A stretch of 43,339 bases of DNA from Candidatus Curtissbacteria bacterium RIFCSPLOWO2_12_FULL_41_16 (GTDB lineage Bacteria > Patescibacteriota > Microgenomatia > Curtissbacterales > GWA2-41-24), in assembly GCA_001776545.1 (NCBI GenBank), contig MFBZ01000005.1, forward strand, positions 1 through 43,339, given 5' to 3'. Shown here one piece after another: positions 17,370-27,616 of the stretch; the first letter of the stretch is position 1, and each line of letters begins with the position of its first letter. The notes beneath the pieces are model-generated. The model ran no database searches and was not told where the DNA came from. It was given only the letters and a program-made list of their open reading frames with translations. Position numbers and translations under genes: made by a program.

Positions 17370-19720
17370 ATTAGTTTCGTGACTATTTGTTGGAACTTAA
17401 GCGAGGTTTGCTGCCAGCTTAACCGTCTTGCCTGAGAGAGGGCATCTCTTTTTAATTTCAGATAATCGTTTTGATTGTCCAGAAGATGAATGACCTTTTT
17501 TGCAAAGTGTTTGGTATCTCCGAGGGGGACGAGGTTATATCCCTGTTTATAAACATCGCCGAAAATGTCCAGATTGTAACCGACAACGGGCAGACCGGCG
17601 GCCATGGCTTCTCCGATTGCCAACCCCCAACCTGCCTCATGATCGCAAAAAACGAAGATCATGCTTGATTTGAGACTCGCGATTAATTTTTTATCTGAAA
17701 GATAGCCGGCAATCTTCAGATTATTTGAAATTCCTGCCTTTTTGATTTTTGAGATGAGTTTGGCTTTTTCTTGCGGTGCTCCTTCACCGACAATAATTGC
17801 ATGGGCCTCGGGTCTTTGACTTGCGACAATTTTCCAGATTTCGACAAGATCGTATATACCCTTTGAGGGATGAATTCGGCCGACAAAGATGGCGTCGTAT
17901 TTTTTGTTTTTGCCTACTTTAACCTTTTCAATTTTTTGATAATCAATGCCTGCCCCTAAGACTGTAATCCTGTCTTTTTGAAAACCTTGTTTTGTAAGAG
18001 TTTTTGCAAGCTGGTTGTTAAGGGCGATGGTAAGGTCACTTTGTGATTTAATCATAAGACGAGAGATAAATTGCATGCCGTACGAGACAAGGTTAACCAT
18101 GAGCCTTCCGGGGCGTTTTTGTGGGGAGGTAATTAAATGATGAACCCTGGCAACCCAAATTGTTTTAGGATGGGTCAGTTTAAAGAAAAAAGCCGGGGCG
18201 ACATCGGGCAGAACATTTGTTGAAGAGTAAAGGATGCCAACATTTTTTGCCCTTCTAAGTTTCCAGAAAGAGTACCAGATTCTGGCAAGGTAGGCAAAAA
18301 ATACCCAGGTTGGGCTGGGATTGTTATCAAAGATTGTTCTCTTGAGAATTAAAAGTTCGACGTTTTTTAATTTTGATTCTTCCCAATGTTTCGTGCCGAT
18401 GGCTGGCACAATAACTTTAATTTTTAAACTATCTTTAAAATAATAAGCCATTTTTTCAAGGAGTTTGTCTCCACCGGCCAGATATGATTCAGAGGAATGT
18501 CCTGTTTCCAAAGCGATAATTGTTTTTTGGAGGAGGAGGTGAGATTCGTTGATTATTGAGATAAGTTTTTTTGTGTGATTTTTCCAACTGTGGTTCTTGG
18601 CCTTATTATAAGCCGATTTACCCATTTGAGTGGCCTTAGTGGGGTTTGCAAGTAAGGTTTTGACTGCCGGAAGAAAGTCCGAGAGAGTTGCTTTTTTAGG
18701 GAAGATGCCGTCTTTTTGGTCCTCAAAAATTTCGGTAACCCCCGAGCCTTTCGGAATGATAATTGGACATCCATGAGCAGCCGCTTCAAGTCCTCCTACG
18801 CCGAAGGCTTCAAAGTTTGGATGAACCCACGCCAAGGCTTGTGAATAGAGCCTGGAAAGCTCTTTGTCGCTTACAGGGGAGATTATTTTGACTCTTTTTT
18901 GAAGATTTAATTTTTTAATTTGTTTTTTAAACCACAGAAGGTCTTCGTTTCTTGTCCAGGAGCCGGCAATTTTCAGAGATGTGTTGGGAGTATTTTCTAA
19001 GATTTTGAGAAGCAGGAGCGGGTTTTTCCCAATCTCCCAACGGCTGACAGACAAAAGAAAGTTTTGGCGACGTGAAGGCAGTTTTTTTAAGGGATTTGCT
19101 CCTGCCGTCAGGATAGTTGGTTCAATTTGATAAGTTTTTTTAATAAATGGGGCATGAATACGGGAGACAACCATTACTGACCGGGCATTTCCGATAATCG
19201 CTTTTTCGATGACAAAAAGAAGAGGAGAGAGAATACCGAAGAAGGCCTTTAGCAAAGTCTCTTTATATACTTGTTTGAGGATGTATTCCATTGGGTCATG
19301 GATAACAGCCACGTAGGGGATGGAGCGGGTTTTTTTTAGGGAAAGCGTAGTTAAACACGTTGTAGTGCCGTGACCAACGATAATATCCCATTCTCCCTTT
19401 TTTACAAAAAATGGCGCCAAGAACGGACTTAAAAGGTGCAGGGTAGAAAAAAATGAGAAGATGGGAAATTTGAATGAACGTCCCAAGAGTTTCGGGTAAC
19501 GGTCTGATAAAAATTCATAAGAGATATCTTTAACAATCCTTTTAAACTCAGGCTTAAACCCCTGGCGCATCAATGCAATCAGTTGTGCGTCAAAACCCAG
19601 TTTTCGAAGCATCCTGACTTCTTCGGTAGCGTCTTTTTGGACGCCTCCTAAAACAAGTTGATCAATAAAAATAGCTATTTTTGGTTTATTCATTTCTTCT
19701 AGTTTGGGCAAGAATAGCAA
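17366..19720 (-). CDS. Two-domain protein: tandem GT4 glycosyltransferases
   Basis: 784 aa with two GT-B C-terminal signatures: SVSRWEIGKNPLLLLK...HPNFEAFGVGGLEAAAHGCP and VGRIHPSKGIYDLVEIW...CDHEAGWGLAIGEAMAAGLPVVGY. Confidence 0.88.
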   Translation of the reverse strand: MLFLPKLEEMNKPKIAIFIDQLVLGGVQKDATEEVRMLRKLGFDAQLIALMRQGFKPEFKRIVKDISYEFLSDRYPKLLGRSFKFPIFSFFSTLHLLSPFLAPFFVKKGEWDIIVGHGTTTCLTTLSLKKTRSIPYVAVIHDPMEYILKQVYKETLLKAFFGILSPLLFVIEKAIIGNARSVMVVSRIHAPFIKKTYQIEPTILTAGANPLKKLPSRRQNFLLSVSRWEIGKNPLLLLKILENTPNTSLKIAGSWTRNEDLLWFKKQIKKLNLQKRVKIISPVSDKELSRLYSQALAWVHPNFEAFGVGGLEAAAHGCPIIIPKGSGVTEIFEDQKDGIFPKKATLSDFLPAVKTLLANPTKATQMGKSAYNKAKNHSWKNHTKKLISIINESHLLLQKTIIALETGHSSESYLAGGDKLLEKMAYYFKDSLKIKVIVPAIGTKHWEESKLKNVELLILKRTIFDNNPSPTWVFFAYLARIWYSFWKLRRAKNVGILYSSTNVLPDVAPAFFFKLTHPKTIWVARVHHLITSPQKRPGRLMVNLVSYGMQFISRLMIKSQSDLTIALNNQLAKTLTKQGFQKDRITVLGAGIDYQKIEKVKVGKNKKYDAIFVGRIHPSKGIYDLVEIWKIVASQRPEAHAIIVGEGAPQEKAKLISKIKKAGISNNLKIAGYLSDKKLIASLKSSMIFVFCDHEAGWGLAIGEAMAAGLPVVGYNLDIFGDVYKQGYNLVPLGDTKHFAKKVIHLLDNQNDYLKLKRDALSQARRLSWQQTSLKFQQIVTKLI

Positions 19721-20393
19721 AACTGTTTTTCAATAAAGTCAGAGGTGTCGTATTGGCAAGGAAATTTAATAACATTTTTATTTGGACTGGGGATTTTTTT
19801 ATCGGTCTTGGGAGAATCCAATCAAAATATTGAGGATTTGGCGGAGGAAATGTCATCTTGAAGTTGTAAAAATCATTCTTTTTAAGGAAACTTCTTAAGG
19901 AGAGGGGAGTATAAAATTTTATATGTGTAGAATCAAGATAACCGTGCCAGTTTTTTCTCTGGATAAATCTTAGAGGACTTGCGTAATTTGGGGTGATGAG
20001 AAATAAATAACCAGAAGGGCGAAGTACCCTCTTAACCTCTCCCAGAAACTTTTTGGCCCCTGATATATTTAGGTGTTCAATTAGCGAAATGGCGGTTACC
20101 AGTTCAAAACTGTTTGATAAAAAAGGAAGTTTTGTCGCTTCCCCCTTTGTTACCAGTCCCTTTTTTATAGAAATAGGTGAGCTATCGCAGCCAATGGCAT
20201 TTATATTTTGTGCCAGTAATGCCTTTACGAGCCAACCGGAACCTGCTCCTATATCAAGAACATTTTTTGCATTGATATCTTTTGCAATTTTGATTACTTG
20301 GGCTTTTATATGGCCTGGTCCGTCTTGTTGGTAAAAAGTGTAATCATAAACAGTTTTTTTAGGATTATTCTTTATTGACATTGACTTGCCCAT
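19686..20393 (-). CDS. Class I SAM methyltransferase
   Basis: VLDIGAGSGWLVKALL; ISLIEHLNISGAKKFLGEVKRVLRPSGYLFLITPN. Confidence 0.88.
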   Translation of the reverse strand: MGKSMSIKNNPKKTVYDYTFYQQDGPGHIKAQVIKIAKDINAKNVLDIGAGSGWLVKALLAQNINAIGCDSSPISIKKGLVTKGEATKLPFLSNSFELVTAISLIEHLNISGAKKFLGEVKRVLRPSGYLFLITPNYASPLRFIQRKNWHGYLDSTHIKFYTPLSLRSFLKKNDFYNFKMTFPPPNPQYFDWILPRPIKKSPVQIKMLLNFLANTTPLTLLKNSFAILAQTRRNE

Positions 20394-21511
20394 TTTGAGA
20401 GTATTTTTAAATAATTTTTAGCGCATCTTTCCCAGGTATGTTTACTTGCAAAGTTTTTTGCGCCTTTACCTAATTTTATTCTCAGTTGTGGCGAATTAAT
20501 CAATTTGACAAGTAGTTTTTTGAACTCATCTGAGTTTTTAGCAACAAAGCCGGTTTTGCCGTTTATGACTACTTCACCTGCCGCAGCACAGTTTAGGGCT
20601 ATGGCAGGCGTTTGGAAAGTGGCAGCTTCAAGTATTGGCTGGCCAAAGAAAAGAAATTTATCGCAAGTCACATAAATATCACACTTTTGGTAATGGTTTG
20701 CCAAAACCTCATCTGACGCATCGACGATTATGTCGACATTTTTTGGCTTTATTTTTCGTAAGTATGAGAGGTATTTTTTGTTGGGATGGGAACCGATAAT
20801 GGTCAGTTTCAAATTATTAAATCTCTCTGCAAGTTGAGTGACTATTTCGATGAGGATATGAAATCCTTTGTAAGGAATAATTCTTGAGACTGAAAGTAAC
20901 CTGATTTCTGGCTGATTGGTTTTGGGTTTTTTGAATTTAGATAAATGTGGAGGCGCATCACCCCAAAATACTACCGGTGCCGTTTTGCCATAGAGTTTTT
21001 TGAGTTCTTCTCTGCAATAGTTTGTTTGGGTAATTATCTTGTCGGCAAGAGAAACCTGGGCAAAGGCCACAGTTTTAACTGCCAAGTTCAGAATCAGATT
21101 GATGATTTTGTCCAAGAAAGAAGGGGATTTTGGAAAAATTTTGTCTAACCAAACATCAAGCTGAGTTCCGTAATAAGTTGAGACGACTTTTATACCGGAT
21201 AATCTCGATGCGATTAAAAACGGCAATGTAGTATGAGCAGAAATAATCTGGGGCTGGTCTTTTTTTAACGCTCTGGTTAGGGATAATGCACCAATAAATC
21301 TTCCGATGAACTTTATTTCGGGTGATTTAATAAGAGTCACTTTGACCCCCGCCCCTTCCAGTTCCTGTTTTGCTTGAGACGTGGAAGGCTTAAAATGGGC
21401 ATAAAAAGTTACCTTGTGACCCATTTTTGCAAACTGTTTAGCAAGTTCAACTTCAGCTCTGGAGCCGGAGTGTATTTCGACTGCTTCAGCAACAATAGCT
21501 ATCTTCATCAA
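20372..21511 (-). CDS. GT4-family glycosyltransferase
   Basis: VSRIIPYKGFHILIEI; YVTCDKFLFFGQPILEAATFQTPAIAL. Confidence 0.87.
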   Translation of the reverse strand: MMKIAIVAEAVEIHSGSRAEVELAKQFAKMGHKVTFYAHFKPSTSQAKQELEGAGVKVTLIKSPEIKFIGRFIGALSLTRALKKDQPQIISAHTTLPFLIASRLSGIKVVSTYYGTQLDVWLDKIFPKSPSFLDKIINLILNLAVKTVAFAQVSLADKIITQTNYCREELKKLYGKTAPVVFWGDAPPHLSKFKKPKTNQPEIRLLSVSRIIPYKGFHILIEIVTQLAERFNNLKLTIIGSHPNKKYLSYLRKIKPKNVDIIVDASDEVLANHYQKCDIYVTCDKFLFFGQPILEAATFQTPAIALNCAAAGEVVINGKTGFVAKNSDEFKKLLVKLINSPQLRIKLGKGAKNFASKHTWERCAKNYLKILSKWASQCQ

Positions 21512-21609
21512 ATCAAGTCTAAAGTTTACGGTTCAAGATAGCAAAGTACAATCAAGATGTAGGCGATTTCAAGTTGTTTTTTGTAGCTTTCCCAAGTAGA
21601 CTTGGTTTT

Positions 21610-22650
21610 GTGAACTCCAAAATAATTCTTATTACAGGTGCCGGAGGTTACATTGGGTCGGTTGCCACTTATCTTTTTTTACAAAAGGGTTATAGGGTAG
21701 TTGCTTTGGATAACTTTTTGACCGGCTACAGAGAACCCCTGGAGGTATTGCAAAAAAAATTTGGTAAGAATAAACTCCGCTGGTTTAAAAAAGATCTCAG
21801 AGACGATCTCACCCCAATTTTTAAAAATGAAAAGAAAATCAGCGCAGTAGTGCATTTTGCAGCCTCATGTTCGGTTGACGAATCGATGAAAAATCCCCAG
21901 CTGTATTTTTCCAATAACGTTTGCGGTACTGGGAATCTTTTGGAAACAATGTTGCGGTTTGATGTTAAAAATATGATTTTTTCATCAACTTGTGCCGTGT
22001 ACGGCGAAGCAAAATATCTTCCTGTCGATGAAAATCATCCGACTCAACCGACAAATCCATACGGCGAGTCTAAATTGATGGCCGAAAAAATGCTCGCATG
22101 GTACGGAAGACTCAAAGGGCTCAAATTTGTTATTTTAAGATACTTCAATGTGTGCGGCGCAACAGATGATGGCTTAGTGGGGGATGCCAAAAAACCGTCT
22201 TTTCTTCTGGTACAGAATGCAGTTCGTGGAGCCTTGAAAATTCATGACTTTTGCCTGACTTGTCCGGTGGTTGATACACCCGACGGTACTCCGATTCGTG
22301 ATTATGTGAATGTTATTGATGTAGGCGAGGCGCATCTTGCAGCCTTTAAATATCTTTTAGAAGGCGGGAAAAATGAAGTGCTAAATCTTGGTACCGGTGG
22401 CGGGGATTCGGTTCTTGAAATTATCGAGAAAGTAAAAGAAATCACGGGAGTCAGTTTTGATGTAAAAAAGACAAAGTCGCGCCAGGGGGAATATGCCAAA
22501 ATGGTCGCCGCAGTTAAAAAAGCCAAGAGAGTGCTTGGGTGGGAGGTTAAAAGAGCAATCTCGGACAGTGTCAGATCTTTGGTTATCTGGTACGAGAAAC
22601 ATCCAAACGGGTGGAAGAAGCAAAATTTTCACAATGCTTCAAAATCGTAA
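21610..22650 (+). CDS. galE: UDP-glucose 4-epimerase-like NAD-dependent epimerase
   Basis: ILITGAGGYIGS, STCAVYGEAKYLPVDENHPTQPTNPYGESK, RYFNVCGA; likely GTG start at 21610. Confidence 0.88.
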   Translation: MNSKIILITGAGGYIGSVATYLFLQKGYRVVALDNFLTGYREPLEVLQKKFGKNKLRWFKKDLRDDLTPIFKNEKKISAVVHFAASCSVDESMKNPQLYFSNNVCGTGNLLETMLRFDVKNMIFSSTCAVYGEAKYLPVDENHPTQPTNPYGESKLMAEKMLAWYGRLKGLKFVILRYFNVCGATDDGLVGDAKKPSFLLVQNAVRGALKIHDFCLTCPVVDTPDGTPIRDYVNVIDVGEAHLAAFKYLLEGGKNEVLNLGTGGGDSVLEIIEKVKEITGVSFDVKKTKSRQGEYAKMVAAVKKAKRVLGWEVKRAISDSVRSLVIWYEKHPNGWKKQNFHNASKS

Positions 22651-24161
22651 ATTTGAACATCCCCGAAGTTTTTTTCAAAAACATTTTTGTGAGTTCTTTC
22701 TATATTCGTTTTAAATTGGGTTACTTGATTTTTGTGAAGTGGCGAGGAAAGTACTTCGATAAGCCAGAAACTCTTATTATTGAGAGTAACAGGATCAATC
22801 GGGTTAAATTTTAGGATAGATTTTGTTATTTGTGGCGTATAAAGAGAATCGATCGCAGCCTCGTTTCTAAACTGGGGAAATTTATAGGAAAAATACAAGA
22901 ATGTTGTCATTTCCGTATGTAAGATTATTTGTTGGCTGGAAACATTTTTTGATAGAAAAAAATCAAGATTATCCATAGGTCTTCTTACGAAAAAAACCAA
23001 CGTAGCAAAAACGGTGATCAGGCAGAGAATTACGTAAACCAGTTGCAATCTTATAGTTTTTGCCAGCGCTTTGCCGATTAATAGATAAAAGGGGATGGAA
23101 AATATCAAGATTGATCTTAGCCCAAGTACCGGCAGTATCAATGTGGAGAAAACAATTACTATCGAGAGTGGCGTTACAAGCATAAAAATTAAGAACTTGT
23201 CGTTTTTTTCGAGTTTTTTAAAAAACAGGGACAATAAGATGGCGATATTGACAAAGGAAAGACCAAGCAACATTAGTTTGACCAGATTAATTTCAAGGAT
23301 TCTGCTACCAAGCATTAAAGCTAAATTTTGGGCAAATGTGTAGCTGATGGGAATAAAAAGTATTTTTTGCAGGGAAAACTCCGGCAAAACGACGCCGGGC
23401 AAGGGTTCGGCTTTCAAGAAAGCGAAAAAAAGCGGTAGTGTTGCCAACAGTGATAGTGTGAAAATTGAAATGAATTTTTTAAATTCATTACCAAGTTTCT
23501 TCCTCTTAATTAACAGGAAAAATGACAAGCTAAGCGGCAATACCGGAAAAAGGTAGTAAGTGTAATTACCCAGCGTAAACGACAAAAAAAGCAGGAGTCT
23601 TGCTTTCTTGCCCCCTGAGTTTAGGAAAATTATGAATGAGAATAAGATTAAAAGAGCAATAAAGATAGAGAGAGAATACATCCGTAAATTTGCACTGTAA
23701 TAGATTTGAGTTGGAGAAAGAGCAAAAACTGCAGCAGAGAGAAGAGCGGTTTTGGAGTTGAAAATGGTTTTTGCCAAAAAGCCAATAAGAATGATTGAGA
23801 GCAGACCCAAAATTACAGCAGAAAACCGGATAAGGACGTAGTTTTGAGATAGAACTTCTAAAAAATGAAGGATGAGCGACCAGGAGGGGGCATGGATATC
23901 AATGGTAGCTTTTAGCATTTGCAAAATAGGAGTTTTCGAAACAAATAATTGGTAAACTTCATCTGACTCCAAGGGTAGAAAGACAGCAAAAGCAGTTCTC
24001 AGAAGTCCGCCCAGGCAGGCAATTAAAAGCAATAGGTTGGCAAAATTTTTCTCATTGATTTTGCCATAAAAGAGCCAAGATGTTATTTTGATGTTTTTCA
24101 ATTCCTTGAGTAAAGTTTTCTTCTTGCCTGAAGGGTTTTCTTTAAGTTTTTTAAATTCCAA
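22629..24161 (-). CDS. GT-C fold membrane glycosyltransferase (PMT/ArnT-like)
   Basis: LPLESDEVYQLFVS near the N-terminus, IDIHAPSWSLILHF, multiple TM helices. Confidence 0.73.
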   Translation of the reverse strand: MEFKKLKENPSGKKKTLLKELKNIKITSWLFYGKINEKNFANLLLLIACLGGLLRTAFAVFLPLESDEVYQLFVSKTPILQMLKATIDIHAPSWSLILHFLEVLSQNYVLIRFSAVILGLLSIILIGFLAKTIFNSKTALLSAAVFALSPTQIYYSANLRMYSLSIFIALLILFSFIIFLNSGGKKARLLLFLSFTLGNYTYYLFPVLPLSLSFFLLIKRKKLGNEFKKFISIFTLSLLATLPLFFAFLKAEPLPGVVLPEFSLQKILFIPISYTFAQNLALMLGSRILEINLVKLMLLGLSFVNIAILLSLFFKKLEKNDKFLIFMLVTPLSIVIVFSTLILPVLGLRSILIFSIPFYLLIGKALAKTIRLQLVYVILCLITVFATLVFFVRRPMDNLDFFLSKNVSSQQIILHTEMTTFLYFSYKFPQFRNEAAIDSLYTPQITKSILKFNPIDPVTLNNKSFWLIEVLSSPLHKNQVTQFKTNIERTHKNVFEKNFGDVQIYDFEAL

Positions 24162-25000
24162 TTTAAGGCTTTTATTTCCGGTCCTAAAATAGGTTCTTTG
24201 CGGATCAGTATTCTGATCGGCATGGTTAATAGATAATGAAAAATAAAAAAATATGTGATTTCAAGAATATTCGCGTGTTTAATTATGACTCTTAGTCTAT
24301 TTTTAAAACCGAAATAATAGACATCGCTGAGGGGTAGCTTAGAAGTAGTATGGGCAAAATGATGGTAAAAAATTGCCCTGGGATGGTAGATGATTTGCCA
24401 GCCTGCCTTTTTAGCCCTTAAACAAAAATCAAGGTCTTCACCGTAGGCTGGAAAAAAAGCTTCGTCAAATAAGCCAATTTTTTCGATGGTTTCCCCTCTT
24501 ATTAACATGGCGCAGCCGTCTACCTGATCACATGAGACAGGCCGGCCGGCTTTAATGGTTACCTGGCGCCCCGTAAAGGGGTTAAAATTTCGTCCCCCGG
24601 CCAGCAAATGACCTTGAAAATCAAGTTGTGTTCCTCCTACGATTCCGGTATTTGGGTGAGATTGTGCATAGTCAATTAGAGTTTGGAGGCTATCTTTTGT
24701 AAAGATGATATCGTCATTGGTGACGAAAAAATAATCAGCAGGCGACTTTCTAATTGCCTGATTTACTGCTTTGACAAAACCTTGATTTTTCGTGTTTCTG
24801 ATGACCCCAATTTTGGGGAATTTTTGTTTAATTTTTTGATAGGTTTTATCGCTGGTGTGATTGTCGACCAGGACTATTTTAATTTTTTGGTCGGGATAGT
24901 TAAATTTTTGGATAGAATTGATACAATCAATTGGTTTTTGTCCTCCTAAAGAAGTGGGAATAATTATGGTAACTTTTGAGTTAATTTTGTTTTTTACCAT
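24098..25000 (-). CDS. GT2 glycosyltransferase (rhamnosyltransferase-like)
   Basis: VTIIIPTSLGGQ...VLVDNHTSDKTYQ; VTNDDIIF; AYGEDLDFCLRAKKAGW. Confidence 0.9.
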   Translation of the reverse strand: MVKNKINSKVTIIIPTSLGGQKPIDCINSIQKFNYPDQKIKIVLVDNHTSDKTYQKIKQKFPKIGVIRNTKNQGFVKAVNQAIRKSPADYFFVTNDDIIFTKDSLQTLIDYAQSHPNTGIVGGTQLDFQGHLLAGGRNFNPFTGRQVTIKAGRPVSCDQVDGCAMLIRGETIEKIGLFDEAFFPAYGEDLDFCLRAKKAGWQIIYHPRAIFYHHFAHTTSKLPLSDVYYFGFKNRLRVIIKHANILEITYFFIFHYLLTMPIRILIRKEPILGPEIKALNWNLKNLKKTLQARRKLYSRN

Positions 25001-25898
25001 TGTAATTTGCGGAATTTGTCCTTGCTTTAATTGTTTGAGGAAGAATCAGGATATTTTCAACTATAGCTCTGAATAGCGGATACAAAATATTTTGTCTTTC
25101 GGTTAAACTTCTAACTACTGTCGCGACAATCTGAAAGGTCAGGAAAGAAATAATCTGTACAGGTGATGCGTTCTTGAGCATGAATCTAATTTTGTTTCTA
25201 TACCACCAACAGTACATGTTGTATCTTCCCGATTTTTCTGTTGTTTTCCCCCATCCGTGCCAAAAGATCGCGTCAGGTAAATGAGCGAGTTTTAAATTAG
25301 CCTTTTTGACTCTGAGGCAAAAATCAAAATCATCAAAGTAGAGAGGATAAAAGCCCTCGTCGAATAAGCCGATTTTATCAAAGACACTTTTTGGTATCAT
25401 AATCGAGCAGCTTTGAAGCCAAAGGATTTCAGATTGACTTTTTGGTTTTTTGATATCTCCAAGATAGAAGTTGAAGCCAGATGCAGAATCAGTTAATTTT
25501 TTTGGTTTATCTTTATAAAAAACTTTTCCTCCAACTACTCCAACCTCTTTATTTTTTTCTAAATAATCAACCATCCCTAAAATACTGTTTTTTTCCAAGA
25601 CAATATCATCGTTGCCAATAAAGATATATTTACCCTGTGATTTTTTAATGCCTAAATTTAAAGAAGGCGGTAACCCGATTGCAGATTTAAGCCTGATTAG
25701 CTTAACTTTTGGGAATTTTTTGGCGATTTTATCCGGTGAGCCATCAACCGAGCCATTGTCGATGACAATTGTTTCAATCTTATTCTTTGGATAGTTAAGT
25801 TTTCCAATTGAGAAAAGACATTCCAAGGGTTCTTTCCCGCCATTTAAATTGGAAAAAATGATCGAAACTTTAGGGAGAATGATTTTAGACATTGGCAA
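24981..25898 (-). CDS. GT2 glycosyltransferase (rhamnosyltransferase-like)
   Basis: VSIIFSNLNGGKEPLECL...IVIDNGSVDGSPD; FIGNDDIVL; YFDDFDFCLRVKKANL. Confidence 0.9.
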   Translation of the reverse strand: MPMSKIILPKVSIIFSNLNGGKEPLECLFSIGKLNYPKNKIETIVIDNGSVDGSPDKIAKKFPKVKLIRLKSAIGLPPSLNLGIKKSQGKYIFIGNDDIVLEKNSILGMVDYLEKNKEVGVVGGKVFYKDKPKKLTDSASGFNFYLGDIKKPKSQSEILWLQSCSIMIPKSVFDKIGLFDEGFYPLYFDDFDFCLRVKKANLKLAHLPDAIFWHGWGKTTEKSGRYNMYCWWYRNKIRFMLKNASPVQIISFLTFQIVATVVRSLTERQNILYPLFRAIVENILILPQTIKARTNSANYNGKKQN

Positions 25899-26652
25899 AG
25901 AGGTATTTCGTAGCTTTTGTTAGATCATCCTGGGTGTTGACGTTGACATTGACTCCGTCAATTTTCCAGGCAAAAGCTTTGCCGTCTTGGGCTATGAGAT
26001 TAATTGTATCTGTAATTTCGCGTTTACCGGTACTTTTGGAAGGAAGGGTTTTTTCAATATATTTAAACACTTCAGGTTGAAAGAAGTAGATACCGCAGCC
26101 TCGGTACGTTGATTTGGGTTTTTGCGGTTTTTCGACAGCTTTGGTGATTTTTCCACTTTTGTCAAAGAAAACTTCACATGTCTGGGAAAGAATTTTCGGG
26201 TTGTTTTCTTTAATGACCGCTTCTTGGGCGATGGCTTTTTTGGAAAACCCGTCCTTAGGAAATTGAGAAATTTGCGGGCTGATTGTCAGGTCGTCGCCTA
26301 AAAATACTACAAACGGTTCTTTGATATAGCGACCGGTTATCAGGATTACATCCGCTAAACCAAAATCCGGTTTTGAATGGATAAACTTAAAAGACATTTT
26401 TTGGAATTCCGGTTCGCCAAAAAGATAGTTTTTTATGAGATTTTTTTTGTAGTTGACAAGAAGGTAGACTTTGTTTATTTTCATCGAGAGTAGGTTTCTT
26501 GTAATGTAATACAGCATGGGTTTTTGGCCAATGGGAACTAGAGATTTGGGGAGAAATTTGCCTAACCAGCCGAGTCTGGTGCCTTTTCCGCCCACCAGAA
26601 TAACACCAACTTGAACATTTTTCGTCATGTATTTATTCTTATTAACCCGCAA
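25885..26652 (-). CDS. Sugar-1-phosphate nucleotidyltransferase-like
   Basis: GVILVGGKGTRLGWLGKFLPKSLVPIGQKPMLYYI; VVFLGDDLTI. Confidence 0.88.
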   Translation of the reverse strand: MRVNKNKYMTKNVQVGVILVGGKGTRLGWLGKFLPKSLVPIGQKPMLYYITRNLLSMKINKVYLLVNYKKNLIKNYLFGEPEFQKMSFKFIHSKPDFGLADVILITGRYIKEPFVVFLGDDLTISPQISQFPKDGFSKKAIAQEAVIKENNPKILSQTCEVFFDKSGKITKAVEKPQKPKSTYRGCGIYFFQPEVFKYIEKTLPSKSTGKREITDTINLIAQDGKAFAWKIDGVNVNVNTQDDLTKATKYLFANV

Positions 26653-27616
26653 TTAAGCCGGGATGACTCCTTTTCTCGCAAGAGGCAGCTTTGATATTTT
26701 GCCATTGTAATTCAATAGAAGTCTTTTTATCAATAATGGGTGCCATCAGGTAGCTTTTGACCAGTCCCAGAAATGTGAGGACTAAAATAGACAGCATGAA
26801 GAATAAAAGAAGAGTCTTTACGACCAGGTAACTTAAGAACCCATTATTTTTGCGAAAATAATGGAGAGTTGACAGTATGGCTTCTTGTCTTAAGGTGTAA
26901 GGATCTAGTTTATCCGTAGAAGATGAACGGTGATGGACAAGATGAGAGCTGGCTACCAAAAAAATATCCAGATTGTGTTTTTTAAGCCTATATGAGAAGT
27001 CTACATCATTTAGAAATATGGGCAATTTTTCATCGAATAACCCACCAATTTTTTTGATGACAGATTTGGTAGTTAAAATACAAACACCAGCAGCCTGCTC
27101 AATCTTTGTATCATTTTCAAACTTCTGATCTAGCAGGAATAATTCTTGTGACCAGCGAAATTTTTTGAAAGAGGTGTAATTATAAATAAAACTTGCAACT
27201 TGATTCTTAAGACTTGGGAGCTTGCGGTGGTAATAATATTGGATTGATCCGTCAGGATTAAGTAATTTTGGGACGACCGCTCCCACACTTGGATGGGTTT
27301 TGTAGAATTTGACTAATTCCTCTAGGGTATTTTTTTTAATTTGAGTATCGGGGTTAAGAATAACTACAAATTCGTTTTTGGCCAGTCTTACCCCTTGATT
27401 ATTTGCCTTCGCATAACCGTAGTTCTTTTTATTTTGGACAAGCCTTATTTTTAAGAAATGTCGTTTTAGATAAAGAACAGAATCGTCTGTTGAATTATTG
27501 TCAATGGCAATAATTTCATTTTTTAAACTGCAGTTCTGATAAATGGATTTAAGGCAGCTTGCTGTATATTTTTTGGTATTCCAATTGACGATGATTAATG
27601 AGATTTTGTTGCTCAC
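26642..27616 (-). CDS. GT2 glycosyltransferase
   Basis: ISLIIVNWNTKKYTASCLKSI...AIDNNSTDDSV; VILNPDTQI; GTG start overlaps the upstream TGA (gtgA). Confidence 0.9.
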   Translation of the reverse strand: MSNKISLIIVNWNTKKYTASCLKSIYQNCSLKNEIIAIDNNSTDDSVLYLKRHFLKIRLVQNKKNYGYAKANNQGVRLAKNEFVVILNPDTQIKKNTLEELVKFYKTHPSVGAVVPKLLNPDGSIQYYYHRKLPSLKNQVASFIYNYTSFKKFRWSQELFLLDQKFENDTKIEQAAGVCILTTKSVIKKIGGLFDEKLPIFLNDVDFSYRLKKHNLDIFLVASSHLVHHRSSSTDKLDPYTLRQEAILSTLHYFRKNNGFLSYLVVKTLLLFFMLSILVLTFLGLVKSYLMAPIIDKKTSIELQWQNIKAASCEKRSHPGLIAG

